Shown: positions 1 through 5,105 of the stretch, in pieces
Position numbering within the stretch: position 1 is the stretch's first letter
Layout: every line of letters starts with the position of its first letter
NCBI GenBank assembly: GCA_021741285.1
Contig: JAIOYD010000126.1
Span: 1-5,368, forward strand
Reading direction: 5' to 3'
DNA length: 5,368 nt
From: Rickettsiaceae bacterium
GTDB taxonomy: Bacteria; Pseudomonadota; Alphaproteobacteria; Rickettsiales; Rickettsiaceae
The notes under the pieces: generated by a model
The model's input: only the letters and a program-made list of their open reading frames with translations
What the model was told of the DNA's origin: nothing
Databases searched by the model: none
Position numbers and translations under genes: made by a program

Positions 1-17
1 CTTGCATTTTTTGCTTT

Positions 18-46
18 ATACTATCACATATTCTACGCTATCTCAA
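18..46 (-). promoter_or_regulatory. Possible promoter reading out of the left edge
   Basis: On the minus strand there is a TTGAGA box (plus 41-46), a 17-base spacer and a TAGTAT box (plus 18-23). This resembles a sigma-70 promoter with 5/6 and 4/6 matches. It would drive a gene to the left of the window, which cannot be seen. In DNA this AT-rich such matches arise often by chance, so confidence is low. Nothing else was recognised in bases 1-91. Confidence 0.25.
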
Positions 47-91
47 GTTGATTTACTATACAAAAAATAAAGATGCGACCATTTATTTTAA

Positions 92-118
92 AAATTCCTG
101 AAATTACGTCAGAAATTT
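92..118 (-). terminator. Candidate intrinsic terminator after the HEPN reading frame
   Basis: Read on the minus strand, the arms AAATTTCTGA (plus 109-118) and TCAGGAATTT (plus 92-101) form a 10-bp stem with one G-U pair and a 7-base loop. The final T's of the stem continue into two more T's (plus 90-91). The first arm overlaps the TAA stop of the HEPN frame (117-119). The stem is AT-rich and the T-tract short, so termination is plausible but not certain. Confidence 0.45.
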
Positions 119-539
119 AGAATTTTGACGCAGAGACTTGATAATATTTTTTATAACGCGCATCGATATATGCCTTGAGGATCAGCTCAAAAATATATTC
201 ATCACGCTCTGTTTCTTTCGGAAAGGAACGCAAAAATGCTGGCTCAAGTGGCGCGACTTCCTTTTCAAGTTTAATTAAATCATGAAATTTGCGTCTATCG
301 TCCTTAAAGACCAAAGATGAAGCAATAAACGCATTTTCGCATGCTTGATGTAGCATAAATGCCCTCATTCTTCTTCTGTTTAAATTATTCTCGCATGGAC
401 CAAGGTCAATAGAACCCTGCAAGAAAGTCTCTGCTCGTCCAAAATATTCTTCATAACTCTCAATTGCTTTCGCTTTTCTCTCGGCGGGCGTAAATTTCTT
501 GGGACTTGCCATTGGATATTGGCCTGAATCGTAGAGCAA
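117..539 (-). CDS. HEPN domain half of the MNT-HEPN protein
   Basis: Residues 1-140 match the C-terminal HEPN part of MNT-HEPN proteins: LLYDSG linker, SPKKFTPAERK, a helix with LHQACENAF (63-71), FHDLIKLEKEVAPL (85-98), then FELILKAYIDARYKK (117-131). HEPN domains are alpha-helical and many are RNases or toxins using Arg-x4-6-His. Here the only candidate is Arg82-x3-His86, and Tyr at His+2 is absent, so the classic catalytic motif is not present. The TTG at 539 is only a nominal start. The open frame reaches at least to the GAA at 548, and those codons (EGR) belong to the family linker, so it probably is not translated independently. It ends soon after DARYKK, lacking about 20 residues I expect. 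A hairpin overlaps the stop. Confidence 0.65.
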   Translation of the reverse strand: MLYDSGQYPMASPKKFTPAERKAKAIESYEEYFGRAETFLQGSIDLGPCENNLNRRRMRAFMLHQACENAFIASSLVFKDDRRKFHDLIKLEKEVAPLEPAFLRSFPKETERDEYIFELILKAYIDARYKKYYQVSASKF

Positions 540-946
540 TCTTCCTTCTTTTTTATGTCCTTGAAAAAATAACTATTATCTGTGAGCATATAGTTAAAAT
601 GCTTCACTGTATGAACAATTATCGAAACATCTGGTACTTTAATATATGATGGAAATGTACTGATATCTGGTAATTTTCGCTTAGTTTTTCGGATAATAAG
701 AGCATCATCGTGGCATTTTTTCTCAGTGACAATTAATATATCAAGGTCGCTTATGTAAGAATAATTATGCTTTTCTTCTATATCATAACCACGCTCATAC
801 ACCCAATCACCACGAGCATAGCTGCCAAATAAGATCAAATATGCCAGCCCTTTTTTGGACTTGGTCATTTCTTCAATTATTATGTCGGCTACTTCCTTAA
901 CGTAACTACGTTTATCTGGGGGTAAATGAGTTAGACTTGTTTTCAT
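380..946 (-). CDS. Nucleotidyltransferase (MNT) domain half, with an out-of-frame tail
   Basis: Starts at ATG 946. Residues 1-133 are a minimal nucleotidyltransferase domain of the polymerase-beta superfamily (NTP_transf_2). The signature LFGSYARGDW contains Gly41-Ser42. Asp67 and Asp69 (SDLDILIV) would bind metal, and Asp106 (VPDVSIIV) is the likely third carboxylate, so the active site looks complete. Related MNT proteins transfer nucleotides to proteins or small molecules; in the MntA-HepT toxin-antitoxin systems MNT AMPylates the HEPN toxin. The substrate here is unknown. After Lys133 the frame leaves the family alignment, and the last 55 residues, basic and unlike anything I recognise, are read out of frame across the start of the HEPN half. 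A promoter candidate lies just upstream at 986-1014. I see no strong Shine-Dalgarno sequence. Confidence 0.75.
   Translation of the reverse strand: MKTSLTHLPPDKRSYVKEVADIIIEEMTKSKKGLAYLILFGSYARGDWVYERGYDIEEKHNYSYISDLDILIVTEKKCHDDALIIRKTKRKLPDISTFPSYIKVPDVSIIVHTVKHFNYMLTDNSYFFKDIKKKEDCSTIQANIQWQVPRNLRPPREKRKQLRVMKNILDEQRLSCRVLLTLVHARII
548..554 (-). other. A-AAA-AAG slippery heptamer at the MNT/HEPN junction
   Basis: On the minus strand, codons 131-133 of the MNT frame read ATA-AAA-AAG, which places A-AAA-AAG in the zero frame. This is the same heptamer used for -1 frameshifting in Escherichia coli dnaX. A -1 slip makes the next codon GAA (plus 546-548) and gives DIKK-EGRLLYDSG, the expected family junction, entering the 143-codon HEPN frame exactly. 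An AAGGA lies 3 bases upstream of the heptamer (plus 558-562), closer than the roughly 10 bases in dnaX. No strong downstream stem-loop was found; the only candidate is a weak 4-bp GCCA/TGGC pair at 508-523. The heptamer is certain, but its use is inference. Confidence 0.5.
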
Positions 947-985
947 GAGTTATTTTTACCATATTTACGATATGAAATATAGATG

Positions 986-1014
986 ATATTAAACAAGAGG
1001 ACAATTAGTATCAA
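986..1014 (-). promoter_or_regulatory. Candidate sigma-70 promoter for the MNT-HEPN gene
   Basis: The minus strand reads TTGATA (plus 1009-1014, 5/6 match to the -35 consensus), a 17-base spacer, then TAATAT (plus 986-991, 4/6 match to the -10). It lies between the scoB stop and the MNT start and would give a leader of roughly 30 bases before ATG 946. Spacing and position suit a promoter, so the MNT-HEPN gene may be transcribed independently of scoAB even though both lie on the same strand. Confidence 0.45.
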
Positions 1015-1039
1015 ACTCTATGTAGAAAATTTTTACCAA

Positions 1040-1678
1040 TCACCTAGCGTCAATAATTTTTGCTGAACTTCTTTGTACAATCTCTTCGAATGTAACAGAG
1101 TCTATCTTTTTAATAAGCTTTATCACGTCATCGCCAACATCAAAAACACCAATATCGGTAATAACTCTGTCTACCACACCAACCCCAGTTAAGGGGAGGG
1201 TGCATTTATCAACAAGCTTAGGTGCACCATCCTTGGAATTATGAGTCATCAAAACTACTACTCTTTTGATATTAGCTACAAGATCCATAGCCCCTCCCAT
1301 ACCTTTAATCATTTTGCCCGGTACTGCCCAGTTGGCTAGATCACCAGCAGTTGAAACCTCAAGCGCACCAAGGATAGTAAGATCAATATGACTTCCTCTA
1401 ATCATTGCAAATGAGGCTGCGCTGTCAAAGTAACTGCTTTGAGGTAGTTCAGTAATAGTTTGTTTGCCAGCGTTAATAAGGTCAGCATCTTCTTCGCCTT
1501 CATATGGGAAAGGCCCCATTCCTAGCATACCGTTTTCACTCTGGAAGCTTACATTAATGTCTTTAGGTATAAAATTTGGAATACTCGTTGGGATACCAAT
1601 ACCAAGATTAATAAACTGCCCATCTTTCACTTCTATTTGCGCTGCAATTTGGCACATTTCATCTACTGACCAGGACAT
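1040..1678 (-). CDS. scoB: 3-oxoacid CoA-transferase subunit B
   Basis: This is the beta subunit of a class I CoA-transferase, of the type that moves CoA from succinyl-CoA to acetoacetate (SCOT). It is a cytoplasmic enzyme that works with subunit A. The 212 residues are full length for the family. Motifs include GIGIPT at 26-31, FQSENG at 45-50 carrying catalytic Glu48 (the residue that forms the glutamyl-CoA thioester), GDLANW at 112-117, and [14 protein letters not shown] at 121-134. The ATG at 1678 shares its A with the TAA of scoA (TAATG), indicating translational coupling, and an AAAGAGG ribosome site precedes it. The frame ends DAR then TGA. Because scoA is broken, this subunit may have no functional partner. 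The exact acceptor (acetoacetate or another acid) cannot be read from the sequence. Confidence 0.92.
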   Translation of the reverse strand: MSWSVDEMCQIAAQIEVKDGQFINLGIGIPTSIPNFIPKDINVSFQSENGMLGMGPFPYEGEEDADLINAGKQTITELPQSSYFDSAASFAMIRGSHIDLTILGALEVSTAGDLANWAVPGKMIKGMGGAMDLVANIKRVVVLMTHNSKDGAPKLVDKCTLPLTGVGVVDRVITDIGVFDVGDDVIKLIKKIDSVTFEEIVQRSSAKIIDAR

Positions 1679-2381
1679 TACTTAGCCTCTTTAGTTCTTA
1701 CAGTTATTTTTTCAATTCTTTTTTCATAGTTTATTCCTTTAAACAATCTATGAATATATATAGCAGGACTGTGGATGTTAGCTGCGTCAAGCTTTCCAGT
1801 TTCAACGATCTCTTCCACTTCGCAGATAGTTAACTTAGCTGCTGTTGCCATTATTGGATTAAAATTTCTTGCAGTTTTATTGTATATAACATTACCAAAT
1901 TTATCAGCTTTATAACCTTTGATAATTGCCACATCTGCTAAAAGAGCTTTTTCCATAACATATTGTTCACCGTTAAATTCTCTAATTTCTTTTCCTTCGG
2001 CAACAATTGTTCCAACACCAGTTCTCGTATAAAAAGCAGGAATACCTGCGCCAGCTGCTCTGATACGTTCAGCCAGAGTTCCTTGCGGATTAAGCTCTAG
2101 TTCTAGAGTTCCATCAAGGTACATTTTTTCAAAAGTTTTGTTTTCGCCAACATAGGATGATATCATTTTTCTAATCTGACCATTTTTGAGTAGAAGGCCT
2201 AAGCCAAAATCGTCAATACCACAGTTGTTGCTGACAATTGTTAAATTCTTCACCCTAGATTTAACTATTGCTGAAATTATATTTTCTGGGATGCCACAAA
2301 GACCAAATCCACCTGCGTAAGCATTCCATCTTGGAGCACTCCTGCTATGGCTTCTTCTGCATTATTAAAAAACTGTGTCAT
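1678..2381 (-). pseudogene. scoA: 3-oxoacid CoA-transferase subunit A, frameshifted near codon 20
   Basis: This is the alpha subunit of the acetoacetate/succinyl-CoA transferase, partner of ScoB. Translation from ATG 2381 gives a normal family N-terminus ending [13 protein letters not shown] (20 codons), then runs out of frame to a stop at 2277-2279. The correct continuation is in another frame from TAC at 2317-2319: [21 protein letters not shown], then KNLTIVSNN and the rest of the protein to KEAK and TAA at 1678-1680. The family normally has four residues between DGM and GGF; here there are eight bases instead of twelve, so a four-base deletion near 2317-2321 is likely. The long open frame begins with GTG at 2253 and lacks the glycine-rich GGFGLCGIP loop. 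That GTG has AGG directly adjacent, a poor ribosome site. The remainder ([35 protein letters not shown]) is well conserved, so decay is recent or the base call is wrong. Confidence 0.85.
1686..1692 (-). promoter_or_regulatory. Ribosome binding site of scoB inside the scoA end
   Basis: The minus strand reads AAAGAGG seven bases before the scoB ATG at 1678, within the last codons of scoA. It is the clearest Shine-Dalgarno sequence in the window and supports ATG 1678 as the start. It could let scoB be translated even where ribosomes are lost in the broken scoA frame. Confidence 0.6.
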
Positions 2382-2417
2382 TAAGGATTATAAGCTCGTT
2401 ATTGATTGTAATTCATT

Positions 2418-2447
2418 ATTATATACCTAAGCGATACCAGAAGGCAA
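2418..2447 (-). promoter_or_regulatory. Sigma-70-type promoter of scoAB
   Basis: The minus strand reads TTGCCT (plus 2442-2447, 4/6 match to -35), an 18-base spacer, then a perfect TATAAT (plus 2418-2423). Transcription would begin near 2411, about 30 bases before the scoA ATG at 2381. It lies in the 167-base gap between the divergent scoAB and acetyltransferase genes. No operator-like repeat was seen. Confidence 0.55.
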
Positions 2448-2548
2448 AATTCTATTGTTAGAGCTATAGTTGTTTATTGACTTATAGTGTTTTATTGTTT
2501 ACCAATTACATATTCTGCGGATGGTTAGAAAAATTAGGTATATTAATC

Positions 2549-3016
2549 ATGAAAAACCACTACATAATAAAGAAGGGGCGAGTAAAGAATATTAAAGTGT
2601 TAAACGATATAATGAAACGTTCTATTGCGATTTGGGACTATTCTGCCAGAGAAATTGAGGAAACAACCCAAAAATTAGCAATTACAACTGAATCTATGGA
2701 TAAATCAATATGTTGTATTGTAGAGTTAAATGGGTTAATTAAAGGTTTTTTTTGCATAGAACCTAGTAAAAGTGAGAAAACCAGTGAAGCGAAGTTTTAC
2801 ATTGAACCAGATAGTATTAGAGAAGGACTTGGAACGATGCTTTGGAAGCAAGTTATTTCTGAACTAAAAAATAAAGAAATTAAGCATTTCAAAATCTTGG
2901 TTGATAGAAATGCCCAAGGGTTTTACGAAAAACTAGGAGCAGTAAAAGTTGGTGAACAACCTTCCGAAATAATAGAAGATTATATGATTCCTATTATGAA
3001 TTATAATATTACATAA
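2549..3016 (+). CDS. GNAT-family N-acetyltransferase
   Basis: Probable acetyl-CoA-dependent N-acetyltransferase of 155 residues, cytoplasmic, substrate unknown. Numbering from ATG 2549, MKRSIAIWDYSAREIEE (22-38) matches the first helices of a common GNAT subgroup. KFYIEPDSI (82-90) is the beta-4 strand, REGLGTMLW (91-99) the acetyl-CoA loop with Gly93-x-Gly95, and DRNAQGFYEKLGAVKVGE (119-136) the C-terminal signature. The usual Gln/Arg that opens the acetyl-CoA loop is Ile90 here. The frame extends upstream to a TTG at 2477, but those 24 extra residues do not fit a GNAT fold, so ATG 2549 is preferred. Its Shine-Dalgarno sequence is weak. It is followed by pgsA after only 16 bases, probably in one transcript. 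No convincing promoter was found upstream. Confidence 0.85.
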   Translation: MKNHYIIKKGRVKNIKVLNDIMKRSIAIWDYSAREIEETTQKLAITTESMDKSICCIVELNGLIKGFFCIEPSKSEKTSEAKFYIEPDSIREGLGTMLWKQVISELKNKEIKHFKILVDRNAQGFYEKLGAVKVGEQPSEIIEDYMIPIMNYNIT

Positions 3017-3032
3017 AATAAAATGGTTATAG

Positions 3033-3581
3033 ATGCAACTTGACAAAAACATACCGAATTATTTGACTATAATAAGACTGGTATCAATTCCAATTATAGT
3101 AATGACATTTTATTTCGATGATTCGAAGTTCGCTCATAGGGTTGGCGGGATTGTTTTCGCTTGCGCTAGCTTGACTGATTTCTTTGATGGCTATTTGGCT
3201 AGAAAATATAACCTTATTTCTAGCTTTGGCAGAATGTTTGATCCCATAGCTGATAAGGTCCTAGTTGGATGCGTATTAGTTATGTTAGTAAAAGATAATA
3301 GAGCGGATGAAATACCTTGCTTACTTATTCTTGCGCGTGAATTTGTTGTTGCTGGTTTTAGGGAGTTTTTAGCTCAAGTCCAAGTTAGCGTACCAGTGAG
3401 TAGACTTGCTAAAATAAAAACAACCATACAGATGGTATCTATGACAATGCTTATAGTTGGGTCTGTTGGTTCAGGCATAGTGGTTCTCGATTTAGTAGGG
3501 CATATAAGTCTATGGATAGCAGCTATTTTGACTGTGGTAACAGGTTATTCTTATTTACAAGCATGTAGCAGGTATTTCTGA
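3033..3581 (+). CDS. pgsA: CDP-diacylglycerol-glycerol-3-phosphate 3-phosphatidyltransferase
   Basis: This integral membrane enzyme makes phosphatidylglycerol phosphate from CDP-diacylglycerol and glycerol 3-phosphate, the committed step to phosphatidylglycerol and cardiolipin. At 182 residues it is full length. The CDP-alcohol phosphotransferase motif D-x2-D-G-x2-A-R-x8-G-x3-D-x3-D is complete: Asp49, Asp52, Gly53, Ala56, Arg57, Gly66, Asp70, Asp74. The N-terminus [10 protein letters not shown] is typical of PgsA. Hydrophobic segments lie at about 11-28, 36-50, 76-86, and two in 140-177, consistent with a multi-pass protein. Sequence and C-terminus ([11 protein letters not shown]) closely resemble the Rickettsia protein as I remember it. 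The TGA overlaps the ATG of the downstream aldehyde dehydrogenase by one base, implying co-translation. The Shine-Dalgarno sequence before ATG 3033 is weak. Confidence 0.95.
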   Translation: MQLDKNIPNYLTIIRLVSIPIIVMTFYFDDSKFAHRVGGIVFACASLTDFFDGYLARKYNLISSFGRMFDPIADKVLVGCVLVMLVKDNRADEIPCLLILAREFVVAGFREFLAQVQVSVPVSRLAKIKTTIQMVSMTMLIVGSVGSGIVVLDLVGHISLWIAAILTVVTGYSYLQACSRYF

Positions 3582-5020
3582 TGGATATAAAAAAAATCTT
3601 TGAACAAATTAATGGTAAAAATTATATTGCAGGGAATTGGCTTTCTGAAAAAGAGATAATTCAAGTTGATAATCCATCAAGCGGCGCAATAATTGGATAT
3701 GTGCCCGACTTATCGAAAGAAAATTTGCTAAAAGCGATTAATAATACATGCCAAATGGCAAAATCGTGGGCAGCTTCGACGGTTGATCAACGCTATAAGA
3801 TATTGAGAAAATGGCAAGAATTACAGCATAAATACTTAAATGAACTAGCAGAATTGCTTACTCTAGAGCAGGGCAAAACTTTAGACGAGTCCCGGAAAGA
3901 AATTTTGTACGGAGAGTCTTTTATTGACTGGTTTGCTTGTGTTATTAAATCTAGCAGCACGTACGTAAGATCGGGAAATTCAAATGAACATAAACTCATT
4001 GGCGAAAAAGAACCTATTGGCCCAGTAGCAGCCATTACTCCTTGGAATTTTCCTTCTGCCATGGTAACTAGAAAAATTGCACCAGCACTTGCAGCTGGTT
4101 GTAGTGTGATACTAAAGCCCTCTGAATTTACCCCTTTTTCTGCATTAGCCCAGGCTATAATCCTTGAAGAGGCTGGTTTGCCCCCAGGAGTTTTAAACAT
4201 AGTTACTGGTGATGCTACATTATTTGGCGATACTGTATGTCAGGATTTTAGAATTCGTAAGTTATCTTTTACTGGATCAACAAGGGTAGGGAAGTTGTTA
4301 TACGAAAAATCAGCAAACTCTTTAAGAAAACTCTCTCTTGAGCTTGGTGGGAATGCACCATATATTATATTTGCTGATTCTGATTTAGATAAAGTATCAG
4401 ACGATTTAATAGCGATTAAACTACGTTCAGGAGGCCAATCTTGCACTTCTCCGAACCGGATCTTCATAGAAAATGCGGTTTATGATAAATTAGTTGAATT
4501 AATAGCACAAAAATTTAGCGTCTGCAAAGCAGGAGATGGTTTCATTGAATCAAATAAAATTGGCCCTCTAATTAATATACAAGCCATTGAAAAAATTAAT
4601 TTTTTACTTAAAGATGCTAAGCAAAAGGGAGCAAAAATAATGTGTGGTGGTGAACATAATGGTAACTTTATGGAGCCCTCTGTTATAAAAGATTGTACAG
4701 ACGATATGAATATTTTTAGTACAGAGATCTTTGGCCCCGTAATTGCATGTTATTCATTTTTTTCCGTCGAAGAGGTTCTTGCTAGGGCGAACAATACAGA
4801 ATACGGCCTTCAATCCTATCTATATTCAAAAGATATAAGAAGAGCAAATTATATAGCCTCTAAACTTGACTTTAGTATGGTATCAATTAACTCCTCATTT
4901 CCTGCAACAACAAAAGCTCCATTTAGTGGCAGGAAAGCTTCTGGGTTTGGAGTAGAAGGATCTCATGAAGGGATTGACGAGTATTTAGTAAGTAAGTATA
5001 TTAATTTTAATTACAATTAA
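3581..5020 (+). CDS. gabD: NAD(P)-dependent succinate-semialdehyde-type dehydrogenase
   Basis: Aldehyde dehydrogenase superfamily enzyme, 479 residues, full length. It probably oxidises succinic semialdehyde to succinate with NAD(P)+ in the cytoplasm. Motifs in order: ITPWNFP with Asn156, LKPSE with Lys179, the nucleotide-binding FTGSTRVG (230-237), LELGGNAP with general base Glu254, GGQSCTS with catalytic Cys288, and EIFGP with Glu382 and Phe384. Assignment to the GabD branch rests on similarity to Escherichia coli GabD through EPIGPVAAITPWNFPSAM, LSLELGGNAP and the G-x-DEYL-x-SKY end. Cys288 is followed by Thr-Ser, so the second cysteine of the Cys-x-Cys redox pair seen in some relatives is absent. 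The ATG overlaps the pgsA stop (TGATG), with AGG eight bases upstream inside pgsA. The aldehyde preference is inferred. No clear hairpin terminator follows in 5021-5108. Confidence 0.88.
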   Translation: MDIKKIFEQINGKNYIAGNWLSEKEIIQVDNPSSGAIIGYVPDLSKENLLKAINNTCQMAKSWAASTVDQRYKILRKWQELQHKYLNELAELLTLEQGKTLDESRKEILYGESFIDWFACVIKSSSTYVRSGNSNEHKLIGEKEPIGPVAAITPWNFPSAMVTRKIAPALAAGCSVILKPSEFTPFSALAQAIILEEAGLPPGVLNIVTGDATLFGDTVCQDFRIRKLSFTGSTRVGKLLYEKSANSLRKLSLELGGNAPYIIFADSDLDKVSDDLIAIKLRSGGQSCTSPNRIFIENAVYDKLVELIAQKFSVCKAGDGFIESNKIGPLINIQAIEKINFLLKDAKQKGAKIMCGGEHNGNFMEPSVIKDCTDDMNIFSTEIFGPVIACYSFFSVEEVLARANNTEYGLQSYLYSKDIRRANYIASKLDFSMVSINSSFPATTKAPFSGRKASGFGVEGSHEGIDEYLVSKYINFNYN

Positions 5021-5105
5021 ACTTAGCAAAAAATTGTTCTTGATTACTGGAATTTGTATTTATGATTTCAAGCCGATACAACTACCCCCATCTCTATTCG
5101 ATTGT

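Larger units (their letters stand above)
117..946 (-). pseudogene. MNT-HEPN fusion gene split by a one-base frame change (or recoded)
   Basis: This is the composite of the two reading frames described separately below. In the family I recognise, one polypeptide carries an N-terminal minimal nucleotidyltransferase and a C-terminal HEPN domain, joined by a conserved stretch resembling DIKKEG-LLYDSG. Here the first half reaches DIKK in one frame (codon 133, ending at plus 548) and EGRLLYDSG continues in the -1 frame. Joining them gives 276 residues, a little short of the roughly 300 I expect because the C-terminal helix after the DARYKK motif is missing. The simplest cause is loss of one A from a run of seven. 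The remaining six A's and following G form a classic -1 slippery heptamer, so a functional recoded gene cannot be excluded. Apart from this base I see no lesion in either half. Confidence 0.75.

Noticed and set aside
508..523. Stem-loop stimulating frameshifting downstream of the heptamer
   Set aside because: Only four base pairs (GCCA/TGGC) starting about 25 bases downstream, too weak and too distant compared with known stimulators.
1464..1685. Open frame on the plus strand opposite scoB
   Set aside because: It is the shadow of a strongly conserved gene and has no recognisable protein features.
2477..2516. TTGACT as a -35 box for the acetyltransferase-pgsA-gabD transcript
   Set aside because: No good -10 hexamer lies 16-18 bases downstream (TACCAA at 17); TATTCT at 2511 and TATAGT at 2483 have the wrong spacing, so no promoter is called.
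2477..2548. Upstream TTG start for the acetyltransferase, adding 24 residues
   Set aside because: The extra residues are hydrophobic and do not match the GNAT N-terminus, while ATG 2549 begins exactly where the family-like sequence starts.
3793..4467. Two open frames on the minus strand inside the aldehyde dehydrogenase gene
   Set aside because: They lie antisense to a well-conserved enzyme and have no domain or ribosome site of their own.
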